From Variovorax atrisoli 110B (lineage in GTDB: Bacteria > Pseudomonadota > Gammaproteobacteria > Burkholderiales > Burkholderiaceae_C), in the NCBI RefSeq assembly GCF_000382045.1, contig NZ_KB907458.1:186001-250000 (forward strand): a stretch of DNA of 64,000 bases, in the 5' to 3' direction. Positions within the stretch are counted from its first letter, which is position 1. Every line of letters begins with the position of its first letter. A model generated the notes under the pieces. The model made no database searches and was not told the origin of the DNA. It saw only the letters and a list, made by a program, of their open reading frames with translations. The position numbers and the translations under genes were made by a program. Positions 42,020 to 50,753 of this stretch are shown here, one piece after another.

Positions 42020-43051
42020 ATGACCACTCCCATTCCCGCAACCCTGATCCCCGGCGACGGCATCGGCCCCGAGATCGTCGAAGCCACGCTGGCCGCGCTC
42101 GACGCATTGAAGGCGCCCTTCGCCTGGGACACGCAGATCGCCGGCCTGGGCGGCGTCAAGGCTTCGGGCGATCCGCTGCCGCAGGCCACGCTCGACAGCA
42201 TCCGCAAGACCCGGCTGGCCCTGAAGGGGCCGCTGGAGACGCCCTCGGGCGGTGGCTACCGCTCGTCGAACGTGCGGCTGCGCGAGGAATTCCAGCTGTA
42301 TGCGAACCTGCGACCCGCGCGCACCATCATCCCGGGCGGCCGCTTCGACAAGATCGACCTGGTGGTGGTGCGCGAGAACCTCGAGGGCCTCTACATCGGC
42401 CACGAGCACTACGTGCCCATCGACGGCGACCCGCATGCCGTGGCCATGGCCACCGGCATCAACACCCGCCAGGGCAGCCGCCGGCTGCTCGAGTACGCCT
42501 TCGAGACCGCCATCGCCACCGGCCGCAAAAAGGTCACGCTGGTGCACAAGGCCAACATCATGAAGGCGCTCACGGGCATCTTCCTGGAGACCGGGCTGGA
42601 CCTCTACGAGAAGAAGTACAAGGGCAGGTTCGAGCTCGACACGGTCATCATCGATGCCTGCGCGATGAAGCTGGTGCTCAACCCCTGGCAGTTCGACATG
42701 CTGGTCACCACCAACCTGTTCGGCGACATCCTGTCCGACCTGGTGGCCGGCCTGGTCGGCGGCCTGGGCATGGCGCCCGGCGCCAACATCGGCACCGACG
42801 CGGCGATCTTCGAGGCCGTGCACGGCTCCGCGCCCGACATCGCCGGCAAGGGCATCGCCAACCCGACCGCCTTGCTGCTGGCCGCCGCGCTGATGCTCGA
42901 CCACGTGAAGCTGCCCGAACTGGCCACGCGCCTGCGCACCGCCATCGACGAGACCCTGAACATCGACAAGGTGCGCACCGGCGACCTGGGCGGCACGGCG
43001 GGCACCGAGGCGTTCACCAAGGCGCTGGTCAGCCGCATCAAGGGCGCCTGA
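42020..43051 (+). CDS. NAD-type isocitrate dehydrogenase family protein
   Basis: 343 residues, the short form of the isocitrate/isopropylmalate dehydrogenase family. IPGDGIGPEIVEATLAAL, GPLETPSGGGYRSSNVRLR, FQLYANLRPART, VVRENLEGLYIGHEHYV, and the metal-binding TNLFGDILSDLVAGLVGG and HGSAPDIAGKGIANPTA are present. Residues ENLEG and SSNVRLR point to isocitrate (or homoisocitrate) rather than isopropylmalate; size fits NAD-dependent enzymes. It would act in the TCA cycle. Tartrate dehydrogenase activity is the main alternative. The 177 bp upstream (41843-42019) hold no gene I can support. Confidence 0.85.
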   Translation: MTTPIPATLIPGDGIGPEIVEATLAALDALKAPFAWDTQIAGLGGVKASGDPLPQATLDSIRKTRLALKGPLETPSGGGYRSSNVRLREEFQLYANLRPARTIIPGGRFDKIDLVVVRENLEGLYIGHEHYVPIDGDPHAVAMATGINTRQGSRRLLEYAFETAIATGRKKVTLVHKANIMKALTGIFLETGLDLYEKKYKGRFELDTVIIDACAMKLVLNPWQFDMLVTTNLFGDILSDLVAGLVGGLGMAPGANIGTDAAIFEAVHGSAPDIAGKGIANPTALLLAAALMLDHVKLPELATRLRTAIDETLNIDKVRTGDLGGTAGTEAFTKALVSRIKGA

Positions 43052-43085
43052 GCCGCGCCGTCCTCGTTGTTCTTTCCGAGCTTCC

Positions 43086-43775
43086 ATGTCATCGACAGCA
43101 CTTCCAGTCCTTTCCCTGGTCGAAACCCGCGTGCTCGGCGTGCTCGCCGAAAAGCAGCGCACCGTGCCCGACAGCTATCCGCTCACGCTCAACTCGCTGG
43201 TGTCGGGCTGCAACCAGAAGACCAGCCGCAACCCGGTGCTCGAACTCACCGAGTCGCAGGTGCAGGCCGCCATCGACAGCCTGCGCGGCTACAGCCTCGT
43301 GGCCGAGACCAGCGGCGGGCGCGCCTTCCGCTACGAGCACAACATCGACCGCGTGCTGCGCATTCCGTCGCAGTCGGTGATCCTGCTCACCGTGCTGATG
43401 CTGCGCGGCCCGCAGACCGCAGGCGAACTGCGCATCGCCTGCGACCGCATGCACAACTTCGCCGACATCTCCTCGGTCGAGGGCTTCCTCGACGAACTCG
43501 CCGAGCGCCCGGCCGGCGCGCTGGTGGTGAAGCTGCCGCGCCTGCCCGGCGCGCGCGAGAGCCGCTGGGCGCATCTGCTGAGCGGTCCGCCGCCCGAGGA
43601 AAGCATGCGAGGCGCCGGCGCGGCGCCGGATGCTGCCCAGGCGGCGCACGACGTGTCGCTGGGCGAGGTCGCGGCGCTCAAGGCCAACGTGGCGCGTCTC
43701 GAGGCCGAGGTGGCGTCGCTGAAGGCGCTGCTGGGGCGGGTGTGCGCGGAGCTGGGGATTTCGGAGGCGGGGTGA
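43086..43775 (+). CDS. YceH (DUF480) family protein
   Basis: 229 residues with tandem winged-helix domains of the DUF480 family: ETRVLGVLAEKQRTVPDSYPL, LNSLVSGCNQKTSRNPV and PSQSVILLTVLMLRGPQTAGEL are diagnostic. The C-terminal 60 residues form a coiled coil (EVAALKANVARLEAEVASLK). Likely cytoplasmic; YceH function is unknown. It begins 34 bp after the isocitrate dehydrogenase gene. Confidence 0.9.
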   Translation: MSSTALPVLSLVETRVLGVLAEKQRTVPDSYPLTLNSLVSGCNQKTSRNPVLELTESQVQAAIDSLRGYSLVAETSGGRAFRYEHNIDRVLRIPSQSVILLTVLMLRGPQTAGELRIACDRMHNFADISSVEGFLDELAERPAGALVVKLPRLPGARESRWAHLLSGPPPEESMRGAGAAPDAAQAAHDVSLGEVAALKANVARLEAEVASLKALLGRVCAELGISEAG

Positions 43776-43815
43776 CCGTCCAGTGCATTCACCATTCGGC
43801 TGACGTCTTGCGTCG

Positions 43816-44067
43816 ATGAAGATCCCGCTGCCCTTTCTGCTCAAGGCCGCGGCGCTATTGGTCGCGCTGGGTCTCGTGTTCACCGTGGTGCCTCTGTTGA
43901 TCGCCGCAGTGCTTCCGCGAGGCAATCGCGTGGCGGATCGCCTTCGGTTGTTTTCCAGCTACGTGCCCGAAGCGGTGATGTTCTTCATCGCCCACTTCCA
44001 AATACTTCTGGCCATGGTCGTCATCGTCATCGTCGTCGGCCTCGCCATCGCGCTGCTCCACGCGTGA
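43816..44067 (+). CDS. Hypothetical two-helix membrane protein
   Basis: 83 residues, two transmembrane helices (about 8-34 and 58-81) around a short polar loop (PRGNRVADRLRLFSSYVPE). Not recognised. The stop overlaps the next gene's start (ATGA), so the two are translated together and may form a pair. Confidence 0.65.
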   Translation: MKIPLPFLLKAAALLVALGLVFTVVPLLIAAVLPRGNRVADRLRLFSSYVPEAVMFFIAHFQILLAMVVIVIVVGLAIALLHA

Positions 44068-44423
44068 AACACGTCTGCCCGCACTGCAAGGCTCCCGGCA
44101 TCAAAAGTCTCGCCAAGCGCTGGTCCGGCCGTGCGACCCCGGCCGAATGCTCGGTCTGCGGCGGTCTTTCGCATGTGCTGGCAAGCACCAACAGCGGCAT
44201 CTGGATAGCCGGTATCGTGATCTTCATGGGCTCGTTGATCGGCGCGCTGGTGCTGCATTCGGGGCTTCTGTTCGCGAGCGGGGTGGTGCTCGTGGTGGCC
44301 TTCAACGTGCTGGCCTGGAGGCGCGCGAAGCTGTATCCGATCTCCCGGGAAAGCGCGGGCAATGCGGCAAGGGCTGGCTGGTTCGTTGCCGGCGCCTGCG
44401 CGTTCATCGCGCTTTTCCGTTAG
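44064..44423 (+). CDS. Zinc-ribbon plus two-helix membrane protein
   Basis: 119 residues. Two CxxC knuckles (CPHC at 5-8 and CSVC at about 29-32) form a small zinc ribbon, followed by two transmembrane helices (about 45-66 and 68-85), a basic loop and a third weak hydrophobic segment at the C-terminus. Not assigned to a family. Overlaps the upstream two-helix gene, suggesting a membrane complex. The 138 bases after it contain no gene I can support. Confidence 0.65.
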   Translation: MKHVCPHCKAPGIKSLAKRWSGRATPAECSVCGGLSHVLASTNSGIWIAGIVIFMGSLIGALVLHSGLLFASGVVLVVAFNVLAWRRAKLYPISRESAGNAARAGWFVAGACAFIALFR

Positions 44424-44561
44424 CACTGACGTCGGGAGAGATGGCAAGGCAGCGTTCGCGCAACAGCATCCTCTGCTCACCTCATTTCACACGGGCTTCA
44501 CGCAGCCCGCCCATCCGGTGCCTAACTTCGGCCTCCATTGCGAAAACCACTGGAGCCCCGA

Positions 44562-45062
44562 ATGGACAACGGACACACCATCGCCTGGCGCGACCACACG
44601 CCCTTCGACGACATCACGCGCCGTGCGCTCGCATGGCTCGCCGCGCTGGCCGGCATTGCGAGCCTGTATGCCTTCTTCTGGTGGGCTGCTTCGGCCACCG
44701 GCTTCTTCCTCTTCGACGGCTGGCGCCACACCTGGCAGAGCCTGGGCACGGCGATCATCTTCCGTGACCTCGATACCGTCTACTACCTGCTGAGCTGGGT
44801 CTTCTCCGTTCTGGGCGGCCTCTACGGCTGGATAGCGCTCGTCGGCTTTGCCTTCACGCATCGGCGCGGCTGGGAGGCTGTCGCACCCTGGATCAGGATC
44901 GGCTGCGCCGTCGGCGTGGCGGCAGGGCTGGCCTTCGAGCCCGGGCGCCCGCTCGCGCTGGCGCCGATCGTCTGCGCGGTGGCTCTGCTGTTGCGCTCGA
45001 TGATGCCGGTGCCGTCCGCGGGGGCAGAGCCCGGCTCCCGGACATCGGCATGTCCAGACTGA
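44562..45062 (+). CDS. Hypothetical membrane protein
   Basis: 166 residues from ATG 44562 with about four transmembrane helices (ALAWLAALAGIASLYAFFWW, YLLSWVFSVLGGLYGWIALVGFAF, IGCAVGVAAGLAF and LALAPIVCAVALLL). No family recognised. It ends 56 bp from the convergent patatin gene. Confidence 0.6.
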   Translation: MDNGHTIAWRDHTPFDDITRRALAWLAALAGIASLYAFFWWAASATGFFLFDGWRHTWQSLGTAIIFRDLDTVYYLLSWVFSVLGGLYGWIALVGFAFTHRRGWEAVAPWIRIGCAVGVAAGLAFEPGRPLALAPIVCAVALLLRSMMPVPSAGAEPGSRTSACPD

Positions 45063-45118
45063 TCTTCGGCGGGTCCATCGCGACCGGCGTGCGCAAGCGC
45101 CGGGCGTCGCACCTGCCG

Positions 45119-46315
45119 CTACGCCGCGTTCCAGCCGAAGAAGCGCAGCACCTCGTCGCGCTGCTTCATCGTGTCGGCGCGCCCCAGCGCCATCAGCTCG
45201 CGCGTATAGCCCGATTCGAACAGCAGGTAGCTCGCGAGCGCGCCGCCCTTCACGTCGGCGGCGACCTTCGAACCGCCCAGCAGATGCCGCACCGCGCCGG
45301 GCAGGGCGTCCACGTGGCGCGCCGCGATCACGTCGAGGCGCTCCGAGGGGGAGATCACCAGCAGGTCGAGCGGGCGCAGCGTGCTCGCCGCGCGCGCCTC
45401 CTCTGGAATGAGCCCGAGCGTGTGGTTGATGCGGCGCAGGCGTTCGATGTCCACCGCCAGCGCGTCGAGGAAGATGCTTGACAGCGCATGGCCTGCGATC
45501 TGCGCCATGGTCGGATAGCCGCTGTGGGTGTTGGGCGCGGTGGCGTCGCGAGGCTCGTGCATGCGGCCCGCGCCGATCACCACGATGCGCTGCGCGCCGA
45601 GGTGGATGGCCGCCGCGATCGGCGCCGACTGCCGCATCGAGCCGTCGCCGAAGTACTCGGTATGGCCCTGCATCGGCAGGGCCGTGGCCGGGAATACGAA
45701 GGGAATGGCCGACGAAGCCAGCAGGTGCGCATGCGTGATGCGGTCGCGCACCGACAGGCGCTGCGAACGCACCCATGGCTCCATGGGAACCGCCGCCTCG
45801 AAGAAGGTGACGTGCTCGCCCGAGCTGTAGCTCGACGCGGTCACGGCCAGGGCCTGCAGGTGGCCTTCCTGCATGAGCTGCGGCAGGCGCTCGAGCAGCA
45901 CCATGCGCTGCAGCAGTTCGGAAAGCGGCGTGTTGTCGAGCAGCGACTTCGGCTTGATGCGCATCCAGTTGGCCGCGAAGCGCCCGAAGCCCAGCAGCAT
46001 GCGCCAGCGCGTGCCGCTGCCGATCACCGAGAGCGAATCGGCGCGGTACACCTGCTCGGCGCGAAACCGGCTCCAGACGTCGGCGATGTGGCCGACCACG
46101 TAGTCGAAGTCGTCGCAGCCGCAAGCCAGCGCCGCCGCGTTGATGGCACCGGCCGAGGTGCCGGTGATGACCTGGAAGGGGTTGGCGGTGCCGGTGATTG
46201 CCGTGCCGGCCGCTCGGCGGATCGCGGCGATGGCTTCCAGCACGCCGACCTGGTAGGCGGCCCGGGCGCCGCCCCCGGTGAGCAGAAGGCCGGTGACGGG
46301 GCTGGTGTCGGGCAT
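45119..46315 (-). CDS. Patatin-like phospholipase
   Basis: 398 residues. The serine lipase Ser-Asp dyad is intact: oxyanion loop GGGARAA (14-20), nucleophile Ser54 in GTSAG, and Asp224 in GDGSMRQ. The domain occupies about 8-260; the C-terminal part (VDIERLRRINHTL, ISPSERLDVIAARHVDALP) is typical of bacterial patatins such as RssA-related proteins. There is no signal peptide, so it probably acts on inner-leaflet lipids. apbC diverges from it with an 85-bp gap. Confidence 0.9.
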   Translation of the reverse strand: MPDTSPVTGLLLTGGGARAAYQVGVLEAIAAIRRAAGTAITGTANPFQVITGTSAGAINAAALACGCDDFDYVVGHIADVWSRFRAEQVYRADSLSVIGSGTRWRMLLGFGRFAANWMRIKPKSLLDNTPLSELLQRMVLLERLPQLMQEGHLQALAVTASSYSSGEHVTFFEAAVPMEPWVRSQRLSVRDRITHAHLLASSAIPFVFPATALPMQGHTEYFGDGSMRQSAPIAAAIHLGAQRIVVIGAGRMHEPRDATAPNTHSGYPTMAQIAGHALSSIFLDALAVDIERLRRINHTLGLIPEEARAASTLRPLDLLVISPSERLDVIAARHVDALPGAVRHLLGGSKVAADVKGGALASYLLFESGYTRELMALGRADTMKQRDEVLRFFGWNAA

Positions 46316-46400
46316 TTTGTTCGTTGTCGGGCTATTGGAAGGGCTCGGGGTGCCGGCTTGGCGAGCGCCTTAGACTACCGGCCATTCAGGAGTTTGATCA

Positions 46401-47492
46401 ATGGCACTCACCCCAGAAGGGCTCATGGAGGCGCTCAAGGCCGTCCAGGACCCTAACACCGGCAAGCCTTTCGTGGCGACCCGCTCGCTCAAGAACCTCC
46501 AGGTCTCGGAGGGCGACGTCTCGTTCGACCTCGAACTCGGCTACCCGGCCAAGAGCCAGCACGCGGCCATCCGCAGGGAGCTGGTGGCAGCCGCCAAGGC
46601 GCTGCCGGGCGTGGAGAACGTGTCGGTGAACATCGTCACCAAGGTCATCAGCCATGCCGTGCAGCGCGGCGTGCAGCTGATGCCCAACGTCAGGAACATC
46701 ATCGCGGTGGCCTCGGGCAAGGGCGGCGTGGGCAAGAGCACCACCGCCGCCAACCTGGCGCTGGCGCTGGCATCAGAAGGCGCCACCGTCGGCCTGCTCG
46801 ACGCCGACATCTACGGCCCCAGCCAGCCCATGATGATGGGCATCGAAGGCCGCCCCGACAGCGCCGACGGCAAGACCATGGAGCCCATGGAGCGCCACGG
46901 CGTGCAGGTCATGTCGATCGGCTTCCTGGTCGACCAGGACCAGGCCATGATCTGGCGCGGCCCCATGGCCACGCAGGCGCTGGAGCAGCTGCTGCGCCAG
47001 ACCAACTGGAAGGACCTCGACTACCTCGTCGTCGACATGCCCCCGGGCACCGGCGACATCCAGCTCACGCTGAGCCAGCGCGTGCCGATGACGGGCGCGG
47101 TGATCGTCACCACGCCGCAGGACATCGCGCTGCTCGACGCGAAGAAGGGCATCAAGATGTTCGAGAAGGTCGGCGTGCCGATCCTTGGCATCGTCGAGAA
47201 CATGGCTGTGCACGTGTGCTCGAACTGCGGCCATGCCGAGCACATCTTCGGCGCCGATGGCGGCAAGAAGATGGCGGCCGAATACCAGATGGACTACCTG
47301 GGCGCGCTGCCGCTGGACATCAACATCCGCCTGCAGGCCGACAGCGGCGCGCCCACCGTGGTGTCCTCCCCTGACAGCGAGGCCGCCGGCATCTACAAGG
47401 CGGTCGCACGCCGCGTGGCGGTGGGCATCGCCGAGAAGGCAAAGGACTTCTCCGCGAAGTTCCCGACGATCTCGATCAGCAAGAACACCTGA
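46401..47492 (+). CDS. apbC: Iron-sulfur cluster carrier protein ApbC/Mrp
   Basis: 363 residues: N-terminal MIP18/DUF59-type domain (about 5-85) and a P-loop ATPase with ASGKGGVGKST (105-114), DADIYGPSQPMMMG and DYLVVDMPPGTGD. A CxxC (VCSNCG) near 280 binds the bridging cluster in the dimer. ApbC delivers Fe-S clusters to target proteins. AGGAG precedes the ATG. The LysR regulator starts 16 bp downstream, so it is probably on the same message. Confidence 0.95.
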   Translation: MALTPEGLMEALKAVQDPNTGKPFVATRSLKNLQVSEGDVSFDLELGYPAKSQHAAIRRELVAAAKALPGVENVSVNIVTKVISHAVQRGVQLMPNVRNIIAVASGKGGVGKSTTAANLALALASEGATVGLLDADIYGPSQPMMMGIEGRPDSADGKTMEPMERHGVQVMSIGFLVDQDQAMIWRGPMATQALEQLLRQTNWKDLDYLVVDMPPGTGDIQLTLSQRVPMTGAVIVTTPQDIALLDAKKGIKMFEKVGVPILGIVENMAVHVCSNCGHAEHIFGADGGKKMAAEYQMDYLGALPLDINIRLQADSGAPTVVSSPDSEAAGIYKAVARRVAVGIAEKAKDFSAKFPTISISKNT

Positions 47493-47508
47493 AGAACGGC
47501 CTTTCCCG

Positions 47509-48453
47509 ATGAACCTGCTCGCCTCGATGCGCTACCTGGTGGCGCTGAACGAGCACAAGCACTTCGGCCGCGCGGCCCAGGCCTGCCACATCACGCAGCC
47601 GGCGCTGTCGAATGCGCTGCGCGCGCTGGAGACCGAGTTCGGCGTCGTCATCGTCAAGCGGGCCCGCGTGTACGTGGGCCTCACGCACGAGGGAGAGCGT
47701 GTGCTGGCCACGGCGCAGCGCATGCTGCGCGACAACGAGGTGCTGCTGCAGGAGCTGCGCAGCGACGCGGACAACCCGCACGGCAGCCTGCGCATGGCGG
47801 CCGTGCCCACCGCGATCCCGATGCTCTCGCGCTTTGCGGCGATGCTGCAGGAGCGGCACCCGGGCATCGTGCCGGCCGTGCTCTCGATGAGCTCGCAGGA
47901 CCTGGAGACGGGCCTGGAGAACCTCTCCATCGACCTCGCGCTGGGCTACACCGAGCGCATGCATCTTCCGGGCATCAAGCTCGCCGCGTGGCCGCAGAGC
48001 GTGGAGCACTACTTCCTGCTGCGCCGCGCGAAGAAGCCTTCGTCCGACCAGCTGCGCATCGGCCAGCCGATGTCGTGGGCCGAAGCGGGCAAGCTGCCGC
48101 TGTGCCTGCTGACCTCCGACATGCACAACCGCGCCATCGTCGACCAGGCGCTGCGCGAGGCGGGCGCTCCGGTAAATCCGGCCATCGAGACCAACTCGGT
48201 GCTCGCACTCGCACTCGCAGTGAGCGCGGGCAAGGTCTGCAGCGTGCTGCCCGGCGGCATGGTGGATGCCGTGCGCACCCACCGCGAATTGGAGGCGCTG
48301 CCGCTGGTGGGGCCGGACGTGCGCACGCCCATCGGCTTCATGACGCAGGACGGCGTTCGTGCCTCGCGGGCCCTCGAAGCTGCGCTGGCGTTCATGCAGG
48401 CGACCGAGTGGCAAGCGCATCTGCAGGCGCACGAGGGCTCGCTGGGCGATTGA
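47509..48453 (+). CDS. LysR-family transcriptional regulator, candidate controller of the formate island
   Basis: 314 residues. N-terminal LTTR helix-turn-helix (MRYLVALNEHKHFGRAA, ITQPALSNALRALETEFG) and a C-terminal periplasmic-binding-like effector domain (about 90-300). It lies directly upstream of an oxalate/formate-family transporter, on the same strand, with a hairpin terminator candidate between them. An operator-like palindrome upstream of that transporter is repeated in front of the YdeP/FdhF-type gene, making both the likely targets. Ligand could be formate or oxalate. Confidence 0.88.
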   Translation: MNLLASMRYLVALNEHKHFGRAAQACHITQPALSNALRALETEFGVVIVKRARVYVGLTHEGERVLATAQRMLRDNEVLLQELRSDADNPHGSLRMAAVPTAIPMLSRFAAMLQERHPGIVPAVLSMSSQDLETGLENLSIDLALGYTERMHLPGIKLAAWPQSVEHYFLLRRAKKPSSDQLRIGQPMSWAEAGKLPLCLLTSDMHNRAIVDQALREAGAPVNPAIETNSVLALALAVSAGKVCSVLPGGMVDAVRTHRELEALPLVGPDVRTPIGFMTQDGVRASRALEAALAFMQATEWQAHLQAHEGSLGD

Positions 48454-48460
48454 TCGCGGC

Positions 48461-48496
48461 AGGGCCCCGAGGGCCAGCCAGGGCCCTTCTCATTTA
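48461..48496 (+). terminator. Candidate intrinsic terminator after the LysR gene
   Basis: AGGGCCC (48461-48467) pairs with GGGCCCT (48481-48487) with a 13-nt loop, followed by a weak T-rich stretch (TCTCATTTAG). It would separate the regulator from the transporter transcript. Confidence 0.4.
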
Positions 48497-48500
48497 GTTA

Positions 48501-48534
48501 TTGAATCAGGCCATGCCCTGATCGAATTTGACGG
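48501..48534 (+). promoter_or_regulatory. Operator-like element A upstream of the OFA transporter
   Basis: TTGAATCA (48501-48508), 10-nt spacer GGCCATGCCC, TGATCGAA (48519-48526), then ATTTGACG. The arms are an imperfect inverted repeat. The same geometry and 23 of 31 positions from GAATC to GACG recur at 54658-54688 before the molybdoenzyme gene. The dyad has the T-N11-A-like character of LysR sites. Confidence 0.65.
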
Positions 48535-48607
48535 CGCTCAAACCGTTCGCAGACACTCCGCGCCCCGGATTAGCAAAAACTTACACATCCGGCGAACAAG
48601 GAGAAAT

Positions 48608-50305
48608 ATGGCAGGTTCATCTGCAGGCGTTCTCGATGGAGAACGCGTGGTCGGAGGAGGGGCGCAGACGCAACCCGGCTTCCTCGAAAAAGAACGCATC
48701 ATCGCGGGCCCCGGCTTCAACCGCTGGCTCGTTCCACCGGCCGCACTGGCCATCCACCTGTGCATCGGCATGGCCTACGGCTTCTCGGTGTTCTGGCTGC
48801 CGTTGTCGAAGGCGCTGGGCACCGCCGGCACCGGCGCCCAGGCCTGCGCCAAGGACATGAGCTTCTTCGCCGAGCTCTTCGCCACCACCTGCGACTGGCG
48901 CGTGGCCACCCTCGGCTGGATGTACACCCTGTTCTTCGTCTTCCTCGGCTGCTCGGCGGCCCTGTGGGGCGGCTGGCTCGAACGCGCGGGCCCGCGCAAG
49001 GCCGGCGTGGTGTCGGCGCTGTGCTGGTGCGGCGGCATGCTGCTGTCGGCACTGGGCATCCACCTGCACCAGTTCTGGCTGATGATCCTCGGCTCGGGCG
49101 TGATCGGCGGCATCGGACTGGGACTGGGCTACATCTCGCCGGTGAGCACGCTGATCAAGTGGTTCCCGGACCGCCGCGGCATGGCCACCGGCATGGCCAT
49201 CATGGGCTTCGGCGGCGGCGCGATGATCGGCTCCCCGCTGGCGGTCGATCTGATGAAGCGTTTCTCCACCGCCACCGACGTGGGCGTGATGCAGACCTTC
49301 GTGGTCATGGCCATCGGCTACTTCGTCTTCATGATGGCCGGCGCGCTGGGCTACCGCGTGCCGCCATCGGGCTGGAAGCCCGAAGGCTGGACGCCACCGC
49401 CGGCGCAGACGAGCAACGCCATGATCACGCAGCGCCACGTGCACGTGAAGAAGGTCTGGGGCATTCCGCAGTTCTGGCTCGTGTGGCTGGTGCTGTGCAT
49501 GAACGTGAGCGCGGGCATCGGCGTGATCGGCATGGCCTCGCCCATGCTGCAGGAAGTGTTCGGTGGCGCGCTGATCGACCTGCCGGCCAGGTACGGCGAG
49601 CTCGACAAGACCCAGCTCGCAGCCATCGCGGCGGTGGCAGGCGGCTTCACCGCGCTGCTGTCGCTCTTCAACATCGGCGGGCGCTTCGTGTGGGCGAGCA
49701 TGTCGGACAAGCTGGGCCGCAAGCTCACCTACACGGTGTTCTTCGTGCTCGGCGGCATCCTGTACGCGAGCATTCCTTCTTCGGCCGGCGCGGGCAGCAA
49801 GCTGCTCTTCGTGGGCGCGTGCTGCGTGATCGTGTCGATGTACGGCGGCGGCTTCGCCACCGTGCCGGCCTATCTGGCCGACCTGTTCGGCACGCAGTTC
49901 GTGGGCGCCATCCATGGCCGCCTGCTGACGGCATGGGCCACGGCCGGCATCCTCGGTCCGGTGGTGGTGAACTACATGCGCGAGTACCAGCTGGGCCTGG
50001 GCCTGCCGCGCGAGCAGGTCTACAACCAGACCATGTACATCCTCGTGGGCATGCTGGTGATCGGCTTCATCGCGAACCTGCTGGTGCGCCCGGTGGCCGA
50101 CAAGCACTTCATGAGCGACGAGGAGCTGGCCGTTGAGAAGAAGCTGGCGCACGAGAAGGCCTCGGCCGCCGAAGTGGGCAGCGGATCGGGCCGCGCCGAC
50201 ACGGTGAGCCCGGCGGTCGTTGCGCTGGCCTGGCTGGCGGTGGGCATTCCGCTGGCCTGGGGCGTCTACAAGACGCTGGTGAGCGCCGCCAAGTTCTTCA
50301 ACTGA
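48608..50305 (+). CDS. OFA (oxalate/formate antiporter) family MFS transporter
   Basis: 565 residues, longer than the usual 400-450 because of an N-terminal cytoplasmic tail of about 40 residues and a loop around 250-280. Twelve transmembrane helices are predicted. OFA family features include CIGMAYGFSVFWLPLSKAL in TM1, GLGLGYISPVSTLIKWFPDRRGMATGMAIMGFGGGAM, and the second-half MSDKLGRKL loop. It probably moves formate, oxalate or another small carboxylate. The element just upstream, shared with the molybdoenzyme gene, suggests co-regulation with formate metabolism. Confidence 0.9.
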   Translation: MAGSSAGVLDGERVVGGGAQTQPGFLEKERIIAGPGFNRWLVPPAALAIHLCIGMAYGFSVFWLPLSKALGTAGTGAQACAKDMSFFAELFATTCDWRVATLGWMYTLFFVFLGCSAALWGGWLERAGPRKAGVVSALCWCGGMLLSALGIHLHQFWLMILGSGVIGGIGLGLGYISPVSTLIKWFPDRRGMATGMAIMGFGGGAMIGSPLAVDLMKRFSTATDVGVMQTFVVMAIGYFVFMMAGALGYRVPPSGWKPEGWTPPPAQTSNAMITQRHVHVKKVWGIPQFWLVWLVLCMNVSAGIGVIGMASPMLQEVFGGALIDLPARYGELDKTQLAAIAAVAGGFTALLSLFNIGGRFVWASMSDKLGRKLTYTVFFVLGGILYASIPSSAGAGSKLLFVGACCVIVSMYGGGFATVPAYLADLFGTQFVGAIHGRLLTAWATAGILGPVVVNYMREYQLGLGLPREQVYNQTMYILVGMLVIGFIANLLVRPVADKHFMSDEELAVEKKLAHEKASAAEVGSGSGRADTVSPAVVALAWLAVGIPLAWGVYKTLVSAAKFFN

Positions 50306-50405
50306 CGGCCGGCGGCGGCAGGCGGCGGCGCCAGCGGTGCGCCCCGGCTGCAAGCCGCTGCAGGCGGACAATGGCGCCCAGCATTGGTTTACGCTTGGCG
50401 CCCAC

Positions 50406-50753
50406 ATGAAATCCAAAGTCCAGTTCCGCCTGCGCGTCTACCGGGACGACGCCATCGCCATCGGCCCCGGCAAGATCGCGGTGCTCGAAGCCGTGGCCGA
50501 GACCGGCTCGATCTCGGCGGCCGCCCGGCTGCTGGGCATGTCCTACCGCCGGGCCTGGATGCTGATCGACGAGATGAACCAGTCGCTGGCATCGCCGGCC
50601 GTGAATACGGCGGCAGGCGGCTCGCGCGGTGGCGGCACGGCGCTCACGCCGGTCGGCGAAGAGATCGTCAAGCACTACCGGGCCATCGAGAACGCCGCGC
50701 GCCTTGCCGCTGCGGCCGACATCCGGGCGCTGACGCGGCTGTTGGCGCCATGA
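50406..50753 (+). CDS. modE: ModE-type N-terminal helix-turn-helix regulator (no molybdate-binding domain)
   Basis: 115 residues, matching only the DNA-binding half of ModE: AIGPGKIAVLEAVAETGSIS, AAARLLGMSYRRAWMLIDEM and LTPVGEEIVKHYRAIE. The C-terminal Mop domains that bind molybdate in E. coli ModE are missing, so sensing must occur otherwise or through a partner. It lies upstream of modBAC (about 1.5 kb) and is coupled by ATGA to trmO. Regulation of molybdate uptake is the natural inference. Confidence 0.85.
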   Translation: MKSKVQFRLRVYRDDAIAIGPGKIAVLEAVAETGSISAAARLLGMSYRRAWMLIDEMNQSLASPAVNTAAGGSRGGGTALTPVGEEIVKHYRAIENAARLAAAADIRALTRLLAP

